DNA of 64,000 bases from Pilasporangium apinafurcum (taxonomy: Eukaryota > Oomycota > Peronosporomycetes > Pythiales > Pythiaceae): positions 768,234 to 832,233 of the forward strand of contig BCKE01000009.1 of NCBI GenBank assembly GCA_001600495.1. Direction: 5' to 3'. The notes under the pieces are model-generated. The model was given only the letters and a program-made list of their open reading frames with translations, searched no databases and was not told the origin of the DNA. Both the position numbers and the translations under genes were made by a program. Positions 20,812 to 34,900 of this stretch are shown piece by piece. Each line of letters begins with the position of its first letter. Position 1 is the stretch's first letter.

Positions 20812-23800
20812 ATGGCGGACACTGATCGGAACACGTCGAAAGGCGATGACAGTGGAGATACTAATGGAAAAGTGACAGATGATTTCTCCTCCAGTGCAAT
20901 CACGCACATCAACCAAGAGCTGCAGGCCGCCAATGAGCGCCTACGACAGACCGCTTTGGTAATATTGCTGTGGTTGGCATAGATGAATATGTTCGTTGAT
21001 TTGATCGCGTTCTACTGTCGTTTTTCAACCAGAATTTTTCGATAGAATGGAAGGCATTCCTGGCATGCGCAACGAAAATGAGTGTCTCAGCGATACCAGT
21101 GACGACGAGTAGCAGTAAGAATGAGCTGAAGGAGAATCTGCTACAATCGCATGGTGGACTCACCATTCTACGCGACATGGAAACCAAACCTGAACGCAAA
21201 TGGCAAGAGCTCTTTAATCAATATGTCTGTGTTCCTCCGGCTCCAACATCCGCGAATGCAGAGCAGCAAGATCTATCATCTGAAGAACACGCCAAGAACA
21301 ACGTAATTACACGATTATTGGAGCTAAACAAATGGAAGAGAGAGGTTTGTCAGATGAGTTTAGCGAGAGCACGACTCATTGATGATGAGTGTATTGAGCG
21401 AAAACACCTGTGCGATCATGCCCAAATACGCCAGCTCGCCGTCATGAAGGCACTTACACGGACCATGACTATGCAGCATCGGTTGATGCATAGTTCCCAT
21501 CAAAACGACTGTGTTACCATCCAAGATATTGAGAGTTTGCTCCAGTTTTCGTGTGAAAAGCACCGCATGTCGACTGTTATGGAGCGTTTTTTCATTCGTC
21601 TTCGATACCTCTGCAAAAGTCATCGATATCACCTTCGACATCGGATGCTTGCGCTCGTTCATCAGCAACAAAGCAATAACACTGTCATGTTGGGTACAAC
21701 AGCCATCGGGGATAACTTGAGAAGCTCTTCACATAGCCCTGCGCATAAGAATGCCACGCTACACTGTCCGCTCTTTATCCTAAGCAGAGCACACTTGAGA
21801 ATGGAATTGCAGAAGCTGCTGCGCGCGGTCCCATTGCCTTCGCTTAATGTCCATGCTAATGATTCTTTGACGCTATTGAAGCTTCGTGTGGATCAACGGT
21901 TTGCCGACGTAGTGAAAGCAACGATGGTTCATCTTGCAGACGTGAATACTGATATCAAGGCAGAAGAAAGGAAGGACGTGGACGGAGAAAGCATCGACCC
22001 AGATATTCGAGAGACTCTGGATCAGATGGAACTACTGCTATGCCCACAAACGATCCAAACGCGATGGGATCTCATCCAGCACGGCTATCTCCAAGGCACC
22101 AGCGATATCAATAATAAAGAACATCAGCCTCTGAATGAGAATGTGACAGTCAGTGACACTATCACAGATGCTTTGTTGAGAAGTGAATGGGAAATGCTCT
22201 CACTAAACGATATCGACTACATCCGGACACGTGTCAATACGCTAGCTCATCACTTTGAACGCGCTAAAGTGACCGTTCAGTCTGCTAAAGCGAGCAGCAA
22301 TGTATCTAAGCGACGGAATGTCAATCCAACATGCCCTGAGTACAATCACCGATATGATACCCATCAAACGCCAAAGAGTAATAACGACGGCATCCTGGAT
22401 CCTGAGGAACTCTATTCGTTGTACCTCCTGCGGGTCATCTCATGTCGATGCAGTCGCTATCGCTTACTGCGACTTCTGAATTACTTTCATTACATCGCTC
22501 TCTATCGACAACAAAGATCTAATGACATCATTGGGTCAACTATAGAAGTGAAATTTGTACCACCATCAGACCACAAACCGATGAGATGGAGAGCAGTGAA
22601 ACACCAAGACGAATATATCATTGTCTGGGATGACATCACTCACCAATGTCAGTTGCGGGACAGCAGTAATTTGTTATTCACCAAGGATGCTGAAATTCTC
22701 GAACAAGAGTTTATTTTCCCTGCAGCACGACGAGATCTGGAGGCAATCGAGCAGCAGTTGTTGCGGATGGCGAGCGTGTTCATTCGCAAGCAGGAATGCG
22801 AAAGTCTCCCGTCCAGTGAAGAAGATCCAAGAAATACAGACGAGGTGGTGGCGATTGATCGGATGCAGGTATTGTGCGATCTATACGAGTCGGAGCTGCA
22901 TTTCCAGCAAGCCAAACTCCAGTTGCTGCAGTTGCTTTTACTGAATGGTCTCGAATATACAAAGGAAGGGACTCACAATGAATTCCATGACGAATGGGAA
23001 CGATCAAGCTCCGTGACTAGTGCCAATACAGATGCCATTGTTCGATTGATGCGGCAACGACCACTCATCGATTTCACATATTCGTACTTCTACGAGAGCT
23101 ACGCTATCGACATCTTAAAGCTTGAGCTTCAAATCAACCTCCAGCAGGAAATCCAACAATATTTTGTTCGGTGTGAGCGGAACGATCAAATAGAAGTGAA
23201 CCATCAGATTCAAACAGCAAAAGAAGACGACGAAGAATCATTAATATTCCGTAATATCATCCGTCGGGACTTGCTGCTACGTTTTCAACACCATCAACAC
23301 ATGTTGCTGCAAGAGGCAGAAAGCCAATGGTTTTGTGGCACTTCTGTGGGGAAATTGCATGCTCTCCATCAGGCCATCTACGAAACCATGCTCGTAACGT
23401 GGAAGCTTGTGATCAAAGTGGAATTACCCACGTCCGTACCGATACAATCGCTAGAGCGGAATGGAAGCGACCTCCTTCGCGGTAACGGGTGGCAACTCGT
23501 GATCTCGCCTCTCGTCATCTCGGATGTTTGTCGCAATGTCAAATTAAATCGTAAGCCAACTGATGAAGCTTCACCGACATCGGAGCCATCTCTTGTAAGC
23601 TTGATGCAAAGTGCATTGGAGATAATGGATTGGCATCAACATCTCGCTCACTCTGTCTACGAAGCCAACTGCCTCGAGCTTATTTATCACTTTCAGCTTA
23701 ATTTTATTGACCAAAAAGATGTGTCCGATCAAGCACGGCTCTTTTTCTTCAAGTTTTCCTCGTGTGAAGATAGGAAGAATGCGGCATTGCAACCAATTGC

Positions 23801-26800
23801 GATGGAATTGGCACAGTTTTCCCCCGATGGCACTTTTTTGTCAATCACAGCTAACTACAGTGGCAATAAAACTGTTGCAGAATGGCTGGAAATGCAGTTG
23901 TTGGACTCGCAAATACAAAGCGAAGGCACAGAAGCAGGAAGCTGCATTTGGAGATCAAAAGTTCTTCATCTGCAACAACAGTGGAGTGCCTTCCTGGATA
24001 CTTGCGTGCGGTATCACGATCTTATTGCCTCGGACGTATTTGAATTCGCGTCGTTTGCACCCTTTGCCCTGGCATCGTCTCTAACAGACCGAGAGATCTC
24101 GGCACATATTCAGCAGCACCAAGCATCACCAACACAGACAATGGCTGTCCAATTTATCTGGTCCAAATACGCGGACGAAATCAGAGAAAAAATGAAGGAA
24201 GAAATGGAGCGTAATTGTCTTCCATACTGGATCTCGCTAGCGCAGCTCAAGGTACAGCTTCAGCAACGCTTTGTCTCGAACAATAACAATCACATGAATT
24301 TCAGTGCTAGAGACAGTGGAGAGCACGACATTTTCCAAGTAGATGTTGACGGACTCTATCAGTATTTGGAGGCAGAGATGACTGTTCCTAGACTACTAGT
24401 TCAAATTGACGGACGTTTGCAAAGTTTTCGAAATGAAGAGGAGCTATTAGTATCAATTGGTGCTGCCACAATCGCTACTTTTCGTACGAATCGAAGAATT
24501 GATGAATTTGCTGTGGATGATAATGAAGACAATGCAGAGAGTGCATTAACGAAGTGGCTCGTATCGAAGCTGCAGCAACTCAAGCTCGATCTGAAGATCC
24601 AGCAAGGCCATGACCCTACTTATCGGAGCAGACCAGCATCACTATCATCAGGGTTAGAAAGTGAAGAAAAGCGGCTCTTCCTGAATTTACCATCAACCCG
24701 CTTTCTCCTTGGCCGTTTTGGTGTCACGCTCTGTCGAGAGCAGCCAGCAATTGGAGCGAATCTGAACGTTAGTGGCCAACGAATTGCATATCTCCAGTCA
24801 TTGGATGTTATCATCGCTTTGTTTTGTCGCAGCGTTGACATTGTTCGGGTACACTGTGGCTTGACTTTTGCCTCGCACCAGCACATAACTGACAAATTAG
24901 GAAGGTATCGCATGAAATCAGCGCATGAAGGGTGCATCGATTACAATGGAGCGGTTAGTATTCACTCAGTCACTCTGTTGGCAGAATGGCAAAAATATTA
25001 CCATGGCCAACTTCGAGTATTCCATAACGACCTCCTAGCCGCACTGAGTCCAGCTGCTGCACATTACGATATATTTGGTGGTGCTGACCAAGACCAGCTC
25101 CAAATGCAGCACCGATCCATGGTCCTTCGTCAGGAAATCGAATCCACGCTCCGGCGTTTCAAGGAAATCCTGACACGCTCGGTTCAGTGTTTACTCTCCT
25201 TCTTGTGGCTCCAAACCATTGGAAAAGAAGATGAAGACGGAACCTGGCAACAACTTTTTCATCAGCGATCGAGTCTCCTCAACCTTGCTACACAATTGAG
25301 TTCTGCGTCTGATTCGTCGTGTTCACAATATCAGTTAGAGGATGATGGAGTTTTGTTTTGGAAAGTAATTGACAAACACCAAGCACGCGAAATTCTTTCA
25401 TTTAAAAAAGAACTACACAAAAAGCTACACGACGAGGCATACATTCATGCACTGATCCAATGGCTTGATTTACAGCGGATCTTTGTGAGCGAGTGGATCT
25501 CACGGCAAAATCACTGCCATTTTACCAAACAACGAGGAGTGGTGAAGCATGTTATCGATCCGAGTATCACTAATTCTCAGCGAGTGCTATCTCATCCCAA
25601 AATTGAACTGGAGGTGGTGATAGCTTTAAGACGAGTATGGGAACGATTTCATCTATTGCAAGAAAACCATCAGGATGAAGCTGTCGAGATAGAAGCTCAT
25701 TCTGCGGATTTCATCGTGAGTGGGAAGAGTTTGCGCACAAAAGAGCAACTCCTTGGTTTTCAATTGGGAAGTCTGTCTTCAGCGCAAGGATCATTTGCAC
25801 AAGCGTGTCTGATCATGAGCGTATCACAGCATAGAAGCACGCAAGGTAAATCAATGGAAGTTCTTCTACCACCTAGTACTCAAGCAATTACACAAGCCAA
25901 AGAATTTCTTCGTCTGTATATGGAACTAGAGTGGGTAGAAGATAATATCAAGCAGCTTCAAACACAGTATGAAGACTTCCTCCGTCAACGAAAGCAAGAT
26001 CAGCATCATCGAGCAACGCTCACGAACACAGACATACAGAAAGAGGATTTACGCCCCATTGCCATCGAAGCACCCTTGTTAGCATTGTCCTCTTACTATC
26101 GTAGTGGTTCTATAAAGGGGCCACGAATCGCTCACTCAGACAAGCAGCCCGATCAAAATGGCGGGATAGTGGCTGATAACAATGCTGACGACGCAGAATA
26201 TGTAATTCCAGTTCTTGAGATGCAACAATTTTTGCACATCATCACCGCACAATGTGCGCATCATCAGGATGCGCTTGGGCGAATTCACGAAGAAGCGAGA
26301 AATCAGTTGGAATTGCGATGCCAAACTCTGCAGCATGCAAACCAGAAACTAGAATGTAAGCTACTGCAGCAGCAGCGTGATGAGACTGTTCGGCGAGAAG
26401 CATTTGCTGCTGATCGAGCATATCACTTACATTTTCAAATGGAGGCAGTCAAGAAGAAGATGGACACTTTGGTTGCACACAAAGAGCTGGAACAGCAGAA
26501 GCTGCGCTATGAACTCAGTGAGGAATACGAGCGCAAGCTTCAAGAGATGCACATTCAATTATCCAGCAAGCAGCAGCAATTTGACGAATATCGAACACTG
26601 ATGCAGCACGATTTGCATCAGCAGCTTCAAGGCGCTCAATCACAGTTTATGACCCAACTTGTCGATCATTCTGGCCGGTTATCGGTCGAGTCAAAGACTA
26701 CATTTTTGGATACCATTCGGGGACAGCAGGCGCTTGACCAACTGCACAAGGAAAACGTAACGTTAAAACAAACCATTCTCAAGCTTCAAACGTTAATGAC

Positions 26801-27869
26801 CATGCAACAGGAAATGCAAGCACAGGCGAGCAATCGAGAGCAGATCCTGCTTAAACGCCACGCAATGGAGAAATCCGTCCTGGAAAGTGAAGTCACTCAG
26901 CTGCGGCAGTATACAAAGCAATTAGACAGCGACATGAACAAGCTCTCGGAGGAAAAAATGTTCTTCCAGCTGAAATGGACTAGCATGCAAAAGCAAGCCG
27001 AAGTCACAGCCCAGAAACGACGAGAAGCCAAAATCCGAGCACTGTTTGCGCCTTATCACCGCGCTGAGGCGACAGCAGGAATACCCGGTGATGTCTCTGA
27101 TCCAAATCAGACTCCATCTGAATCTGACAAGCCATCCGAACCAATAGCAGCAGTGTTTGGAACACTTACATCTGCACGCAAAGCAGCAAATAGTTTCCTA
27201 GACTTTGAAAACCAGAGAGAGGCATTCGAAAACCAGTATGAACGAGAGCTTCGAGGAAATAGACAGCCGACAGCACGTGAATCTGCGCAAATTGCAAACC
27301 AAAAGCGTCTGGAAGACCATTTCATGAATTCAACCCGTCACTATCAAAACGAGATTCGACGTCTACAGCAACAAGTTGTCAAAGAAAGCAAACTCAAAGC
27401 CGCACTTCTGGACCAACTCACAGCAAACCAAAGCCATCTGAACGAAGAGATCGTCGAAAATCAAATATACGAACATCCTGAAGAAGACAGAAATCAAGAA
27501 CAACAAAGTCGACAAAGGTATCGGAGCCCTCGACTTGTTGCACCATCATCAGAATCTAGTCACTTGACAGTGGTCACTCTAAGCCCAAGACGTGCACAGT
27601 CAGCTTCAGCATGTACACCAAACCGACCAACACAGACGCCAGGAATAATGGCGAAGCGCCCGAGTACATCGTTCTCCCCGCGAACATCTTCTTTTCGTGC
27701 TCAAGTTATGGGAACAGCTGCAGCATCGCCATCACCACGTCCATCTTCGTCTTCTTCGGTCTCGTCGACACGGAGATTTCGTATAGAGAAACGGAATGAT
27801 ACCAACGTAGGTGGAATTAAAGGTGTTCCAAACGCATTCTCCATTCGCGAGCCCTTGCCTTACCGCTAA
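20812..27869 (+). CDS. Giant helical/coiled-coil protein, 2327 residues
   Basis: Exons 20812-20958 and 21033-27869 (74-bp intron) join in phase; the ATG at 20812 opens MADTDRNTS. The first ~1700 residues are helix-rich, with Trp/Arg-containing segments such as LYLLRVISCRCSRYRLLRLLNYF and FTYSYFYESYAIDILKLELQ. Residues of about 1790-2190 form long Gln/Glu/Leu coiled coils, and the last ~130 are Ser/Pro/Arg-rich and probably disordered. No enzyme motif is visible. The overall plan, and the FTYSYFYESY segment in particular, recall the long CCDC162-type proteins of ciliated eukaryotes, so a flagellar or axoneme-associated role is possible. That is a memory-based inference. The single 6.8-kb exon without interruption argues for a functional gene. 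Confidence 0.85.
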
Positions 27870-28116
27870 ACATTGACAAATGTATTAATATCAATGGCGG
27901 CGCGAAATACACGTTGATAGGAATGCAAAACACGCAGAGATGAATAGAAAGGCAACATTAATTTAAGCAAATTTCACCGATACGGAACAACATACGTATG
28001 GCAGCAGTATTCCTTCCGTCATAGGGTTGCATGAGAGTAAGGCAATAGGTACTACTGGCACATATTGCCATCCCTATCTGTTCTGCTACTTGATTCCGTG
28101 ATAAGCAATGCAGAAA

Positions 28117-29053
28117 CTACGCACCATCTTCCCTGTAATTACCAACAAACAATAAATGAGCAGGTATCTCATAACAGGTAAGCGAAGGTGATACAAGGCA
28201 TACCAGTCCGGAGACATGCCAAAGTAGTCCTCCACTCCGTCTTCTCCATCGTCATCCATCTCTTCAGGCTCCTCCATCATTTCGTCTTCGATACTGTCTT
28301 CATACGGCAATCTGTATACAAAAGCGATCGCATACTCCTTAATGCTATCTGGGAGCAATCTAGGATTCCAGAAGATGATCCGCAAAACACTCACCCCTTG
28401 GACATGCACGTGAAATAAAGAATTTTCTTCTGCACCTTGTTGTAAAAGAAGTAATTGAATGACCACCTAAGGAACCGCAAAAATGAACGCAATGGATCAG
28501 TATTATGCAAGCTTTTGGTATTATAAGAAACAAAAAAATCGCACAAGTTGCCATCGGAGAACGGATCTGAATCCATGTCGGGGATGTAGCTGTAGACGTC
28601 GCACTCGTCCAGTTTGATAGCTTCAGCGATGGCTTCCCACATCTTCTCTACGAAACCATTGCCTTCCATCTCAATCAGCTCAGCCAGGTCGTGGTTGATG
28701 TGCTGAATCGCTATCCGGAAGTCAGCTTCCTTACGAAACTGTTCTGGCTTCACAGCGCTGAAGTCGTAGTCTGGAAAACTGGCGTTCATCGTCGAGATCA
28801 GGTTTATCAGTAGTTTACGTGTGGCAGGAGCAGCCAGCGGACCCAGTGGTGACGAAGACAGTAGATCTGTCGACGCCAGCGCTTCAATCTCTTGCTGGTA
28901 GTAGAGTTCCAGTGACTTTGCCAGACGCTTGTCACTCCCTGCTTTCTTGCAGGAGAAGAGCTCCAATTTCCCACTCACCACGCGGTCACCGATCTCATAG
29001 GCGCTGAGGACGGAGTTGAGCCACGTCAGCTGTTTCTCTTCCAGATACTTCAT
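28117..29053 (-). CDS. MAF1: MAF1, repressor of RNA polymerase III
   Basis: Negative regulator of Pol III acting downstream of TOR and nutrient signals. Exons 28545-29053, 28395-28466, 28204-28344 and 28117-28132 join to 245 residues (introns 78, 50 and 71 bp). Box A reads MKYLEEKQLTWLNSVL ... GKLELFSCKKAGSDKRL. The central PDYDFS element, then ECDVYSYIPDMDSDPF, and after splicing LWSFNYFFYNKVQKKILYFTC, are diagnostic of the family. IKEYAIAFVYRLP precedes an acidic tail (EDEMMEEPEEMDDDGEDG), as in animal and fungal MAF1. The 16-bp last exon is the least certain part: without it the frame would read through intron sequence to 28086. Family call firm. Confidence 0.9.
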
Positions 29054-29582
29054 CTCTTCTTATCTTTTGGCTTCTTCTTCTCTTCCGATTCTGCTTGTCG
29101 CGCGGCGTTTTGCCGATTGCGTTTATCTGAGGAACAAAGAAACACCGCAAAACTCGATATTTCTAGTATAATTTCTAAAATATGATAAAATTTTTCCAAA
29201 AACGAGACAATTGCAATGACGCTGAAGTATCATCCCTACCCCTTTAAGAGATTTTTATTTTTTATTGATAGATAGGATGTTGCAATTGAAAGACATGAAT
29301 TTATAGAGGTATAACGAGTGTACAGTATTTCTTATAAACTCTATATTATCTTAAGTATCCATGAATTGTGGGTACTAATATTAATTTAATAGTAAATTTA
29401 ATATTAAAGGTGATTATAAGATACAGTTAGATGGGTTTATGCATAGCTTGTCATGTCAAACTTCAAAGTATAATAAACTTTTTATTTTAATTTATTAATA
29501 TTTTCATAATTAGTGTATAATATTTAGGAGGTTTAGCAGCAAACGTAGTGGCGGAATTGAGCCACGAAGCGGACAGAACGAC
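29054..29582. other. AT-rich divergent intergenic region
   Basis: About 530 bases between MAF1 (minus) and the CDK8-like gene (plus). From about 29160 to 29530 it is markedly AT-rich, unlike the flanking genes. It likely contains both promoters. The decamer GCAGCAAACG at 29536-29545 recurs upstream of the gene at 53774. Confidence 0.5.
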
Positions 29583-31546
29583 ATGCGCCGCACTGCTCTG
29601 CGCCGACCGGAGAGTTTAACGGACAAGTACCGGATCCTCGGAAAGATCGGCGAAGGAACATACGGAATCGTCTACAAGGCTGAGGCACAATCGTCAGCGC
29701 TACTGCCTCGTCCTAGCAGCAGCGGCTCTGCAAACAATGACGACGACGAGCCGCAGACGTTTGCGATCAAACTTGTCAAGTCCCACAAAGAAGGCAAAAA
29801 CGACGTCGTACTCTCCAGCGCCACTGTGCGTGAGATCAAGTTACTGCGTGAGCTTCAGCATGACAACATCGTCCATTTGCACGACGTCCATGTAGACCCA
29901 CAGGAGAAGCTACTGGCGCTCGTATTTGAATACGCAGATCACGATCTCCACGACATCATCGTCCAGAGTAAACAGAAACCGCTGGGCGAGTATACGAAGA
30001 AATCGCTGATGTACCAGATTCTGAAAGGAGTCGACTACATGCACGACTCTTGGGTCATGCACCGTGATATGAAACCGCAGAACATTCTCGTTGTTGGCCA
30101 TGGCCGCAAGCGTGGACAAGTGAAATTAGCAGGTATGTCATGTAGCATTGCGTTTGCTGTCCATGCATTTGGGTGACTTTTTTAATATTCACTGGGGACT
30201 GTTCGATTGGATTAGATTTTGGGCTGGCACGACTGTACAAGGAACCAATCAAGGCGCTCTCCGATGTAGAGCGTGTGGTGGTGACACTCTGGTACCGCGC
30301 CCCGGAGTTGCTTTTAGGCGCTAAGCACTACACGAAAGCGGTGGATCTTTGGGCCGTGGGTTGTATCTTCGCTGAGATTATCAATACTCGTGAACTCTTT
30401 TGTGGAAAGGAAGTCGAAGGATCGAACGCGCCGTTCCAAAAGGATCAACTGGATAAAATATTTAAAGTACTTGGCATGCCTACACCTCAAACCTGGGAGG
30501 GACTGGATAATCTACCCGAGTACAATCACGTAGTTCAAATGGGGAGAGAACGAAAGTATCCATCACAATCGGAGCTGAAAAATGCTGTCAAATTTGGAGG
30601 AGGACGCAGTGGAGCAGCATTATACGACTTGATCTCTCGCCTGCTAGAGTATGGTAAGTTCATGCAAGTGGCTGTAACGGGTAGAACATGAAAGGAATGA
30701 GTGACTTGGTTATAATTATTGCTCGACTCGTAGATCCGGAAGCAAGAATAACGGCCAAGGAAGCGCTCGAGCACGAGTATTTCAAGGATATAGTATGATC
30801 ATGGTTTATAGACATTGCACGGACGCCACGTTGCTCACTTTCTGCCATGTTTGACTACAATGCAGGAGCCGGAACCTCGCGACTGGTCTTTTGATGAACC
30901 TGGAAAAGAACCGATTTCATTTCGGACACAAAATATTGAACCCATTTCAGAGGAGCAGTTACCGTGGAAAACAAGGAAAGACCCCATTCAACCAGGCGGA
31001 GATCCAGGAGCGAAAGCGGGCGATGCTAGTGGGGCCGGTGGAAGTCCTCATCGTGACCGACATCACAGCAGTTCGTCTCAACACAATGATGCTACCCACC
31101 GCCGAGACAATCAGTCTCGAAGCCGTAGTCATCACGGGTCATCTTCATCCGCTGCAGCTTCTCGTGATCCCAATCGACGTAGTGATCGACCACCTGGTAG
31201 TGATGTTAGCACGCGAGATGATGGGAGAGGCAACTCAAACACAGCGAATAGAAATCGGAAGAGCTGGAATCAAACATCCGGTAATCCACGCGATGACACC
31301 AACGCCGGTGGGTCCGCAGGGAGTAGCGCCGCGGGAGGGACGGTATGGAGAGACCGAAGTGCTGGCAGAGGGGAATCGACTCGATCCAGCACAAGCACCA
31401 GTAACAACAAACGCACGAGTAGTGACCGCCCGAGTGCTGGGGGTGACCGCGCAAGCGGTGAACGTACGAGCAGCGATCGAACTTCGGGAGAGCGTCCACC
31501 AAGTGCAAGTCGTCCTCGTAGTCCAAAGCAACAGCGCCGACGATAG
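29583..31546 (+). CDS. CDK8: CDK8/CDK19-like Mediator kinase
   Basis: Cyclin-C-dependent kinase of the Mediator kinase module, regulating RNA polymerase II transcription. Exons 29583-30132, 30216-30653, 30734-30792 and 30866-31546 give 575 residues (introns 83, 80 and 73 bp). Visible kinase motifs: GEGTYGIVYKA loop, FAIKLVK with the ATP lysine, SATVREIKLLREL cyclin-binding helix, MHRDMKPQNIL catalytic loop, DFGLAR completed by splicing, and VVVTLWYRAPELLLGAKHYT. The activation segment lacks the usual phosphorylatable Thr, as in CDK8. A DFG replaces the DMG of animal CDK8. The insert ALLPRPSSSGSANNDDDE sits between beta strands 2 and 3. The C-terminal ~200 residues are Ser/Arg/Gly/Asp-rich and low complexity. 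Confidence 0.9.
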
Positions 31547-31969
31547 AAATACAGCGAGATCAGAATAGGCAAAGCATGCTGGAATCGAGATCACTAATAA
31601 GGAAACTTTCAGAATACACAAAATGAGAAATCTGCGTTTGGCTCCATCCTTCCAAGTCAATGTGCACTGCTACTAGTTCATCTATGAGTGTTTTCGCATG
31701 GGATTTGGGAGCTAGAGTTGTCGAGAAGTTACTCTTAAGGGTGACAAAAAATACTGGGCGTTGTCCCGCGGTCTAAAAGATCTAAAGGAGCTAGACAGAT
31801 CCTCTTTCCTAGGCATTATCTTTTCTTATGCCCATCTAATGTGGAGTACCGGATATCGCCGGGTGCTAATCACAGTTTAGCAACACTATTTACGTTATTA
31901 AAATTTAATCCACACTATTATGAGGGTGCATTGCAACACACATGGTAAACAAATCAAAAAGCGCCAAAC
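31547..31969. other. Intergenic, no gene seen
   Basis: About 420 bases between two plus-strand genes, becoming AT-rich just before the next start. No gene, repeat or RNA was recognised. Confidence 0.5.
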
Positions 31970-34900
31970 ATGGTGGACGTGGACAGCAGCGAAACTGCGG
32001 CGTTGGCGTCGTACGATCTGCCTGCGTCCCCTAGTCGAAGCCCCACAGGGTCGGACAACATGTCGGTGTGGGTGGAAGATGCCGGTGGTGAGCAGCGCGT
32101 GCGTGTGGCGCTCACGGCTGACGTGACACCATCACCATCTTTTCCTGTTCCACTTTCTGCAACTCCGGAAGCAATGGATTTCCCTTTGGTGCTTTGTGAG
32201 ACCAATACCAGCAATCACCAAGCGCTGCATCTCAGCGGATCTTCTTCTGCGATCGTGCCTTTTCAAAAGCTGCAATTGGACACAAACCTCAACCAGACAC
32301 TGCTACCATACAAATCTGTGGACACTGTCAGCAACAGCAGCGCCAGTAGCAACAGCAATTCACCGGTGAGCAGTCCTGGTGCGTCTAGTGCATCAAGAAG
32401 CAAAGCAAAACAGTTTGCGTCCAGTTTTCTCGCAAGAGACGCTGCAGAATCGGAGTTCATGAACTATGCGCTCCGTTTGGGCGACCTTCGTCCCCAGGAA
32501 CCGCAGCTATCTGTACGGTTACGTGGCAGTCGCGTCGAGTTGGCATCTGCGTCCGAGGAAAACGACGTGCATTTTTTAGGACCAGCCGAGAACATAAAAA
32601 AACTCTTTAAACTACCATATTCGCAAGCGCGGGTGTCACTCGCGGTGCATCGCGTAGGGAGCACCCTCGTGGTCGATGGCGAACTGGAAGATAGCGATTT
32701 ACCCGCAGGCTTTGAGGATCTGCCACAGGAAACTATGAAGATTCAGCAGCAGTCTGAAGAGACAACACAAAATCTGCTCTACGAGAAATTCATTTATGAA
32801 AGCACCATGCAGGGATGGCTGACAGATCCAGGACCTGACGGTCAGCAACAAGAACATCCACCAGCGACAAAACCTAAGAAGTATAACAAAAAGAAAAAGA
32901 AGAAACAAAAAGCTGCTGTTAAGCAAGCAGCAATCGCACAAGAGGAACCGTCTGAAGATTATTATGAAGGCGAAGGTGCTGACGGTTCGAAAACGTGGAT
33001 TTCATCTGCGCTTAGGCAGCCATCAGATGTGACAGAGAGTTCGTCATATGCCGGTGTACACAATAACGGAACAAACTCTGATGCTCCTGCCACTACTGGA
33101 CCCAAGAAAACATCAACCTCACCTTCGTCGTCGTTTAGCCCGCCACAGAATCGATCATCACGGTCATGGACTCGTTCACCGCCTACATCGTATGACTTGC
33201 CGACTTTTCAGCGAATCCTGAAATGGAAATTTCATGATCTGAAAATGGTACATGCGATAGCTTTTGCATGATTTGACACACTTCTTATCTAAGCTCACTC
33301 TATCGCATATATGTATGTCTTTGTTCGTTAAGATTTTAGGCAGTCAAGTGCTGCTGTTTAGCAATCAAGAGCACCCTGCCGTGTCCTTGAGGCTGCACGA
33401 CATGGACAAGGAATTGTCGCTTTTGACCGTCTTGGACTACTATCTGGATAATGTGATTGCTAATATCCCGGAATTAGCCATTTGCATGCATTCTAACGGA
33501 CTCGTGCGTGGGTACAAGCTCGTTGAAACACGACAAATTCCGTATATGTCGGGAACGGGACGACCATTGTTTGACGTCCAGGACGTCAGCATGAACGCAT
33601 CGATGTTACTCAAGTTCCTTCAGGAAAACTGCTCACGCCCAGATGGCACGTACTGGTTGTATCGAAAGGAAGGAGAAAACTCACTGCGGCTATATGATGT
33701 CAATGTGTTATCACAAGGGAAACAGCTGAAGTGGAAATACATGATGGCCATGCTATGCTATCGATTTGCCTCTCGTGCGTCAAGATTAATGTATTTTTTG
33801 GCAAACGATACGCCGAGACTACAGCAGCAACTGCAACAACGCCAGCGGGACTTGTTACGGACGTGTATTAAACTACTGGAAGAGATTTCGCAAGCAGGTG
33901 GTTCTTCACATAAGTCCATTTGTGCATCTGTTAGCGAACAATTAGCAGACACATATCTTCGTGAATGTGATGGATTTCAAATCCCCAGCAATTCCAACAC
34001 GAAAGGGCGAACGGACGATACACTGGCAGAGAGACAGGCAGCGATTAAAGCATTGGAGAAGGCGAAAACACATCTTCAAGAAAGCATTCGTTCCTTTGAA
34101 GAGTGTATTTCGCAAGACGCAAATTCTGCTTTGCCGCATGGAAATAGCGAGAGTGGTATCGACGATAAAGATATACATGATAAAAACGATCTCGAGGAAG
34201 AAGAAGATTATGAAGAAGAAGGAATGGGTAGCTTCATGGAAGAAGAGTTGGAGCGACTGCAGTTGAAGTTTAGCTCTGCATGTCTTCAGCTAGGGCGAGT
34301 TTTCTTTGAGAGCGATAGTTGGGTGGAAGCTCTCAATGCAATCAGAGATTCATGCAAGTACCTACCACTCAGCTCTATCCCATCTGACGTGAAGCCACTT
34401 TGTGGTGCTGAGAGTCACAACAATGAAATTAGTGAGTTGCTCGATAAGGTGGACTTTGACGGTATCAGGAAGACTGGTTACGATGGGAGCAGATCGGTGA
34501 TATGTTCAACTGGAATTGAACTGCGATGTTACTTGCTGGAACTACTTGGAGATATGGCAAGTCGACAGCCGGTAATAGTCTCAAGTGCGCTGGTGTTACT
34601 GTACGAGATCATCAGCGGAGAGAAAAAGGAGCAGCTTCAGTTACTAGCGCTCCCAGGGTGGGAGAAGAAAGCTGATATCAAGATAGATGTGATTCAAGAC
34701 AATTCGACGGAATTGCCTGAGGAAAGGTTACTGCGTTTGTCATTCATTGCCTATTTGCGAGCATTATCACCGTGCGTCGACTCGGAGCTTTATTTGTGAG
34801 TACATTTATGTGAAGTAACTGGTCGTTGCAATTCGATCCTAACACATTGTATGTGTTATGCTGTTTCTTTTGTGTAGCATGTTAATGAAGAAGCTTGGAA

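Noticed and set aside
30891-31568. 225-codon plus-strand frame overlapping the CDK8 tail
   Set aside because: It is a frame shadow of the Ser/Arg-rich tail; the other frame continues the kinase ORF across its splice junction.
33331-33340. TTTTAG acceptor for EDRF1 exon 2
   Set aside because: It would break the frame; the GTTAAG acceptor nine bases upstream fits phase and family alignment.
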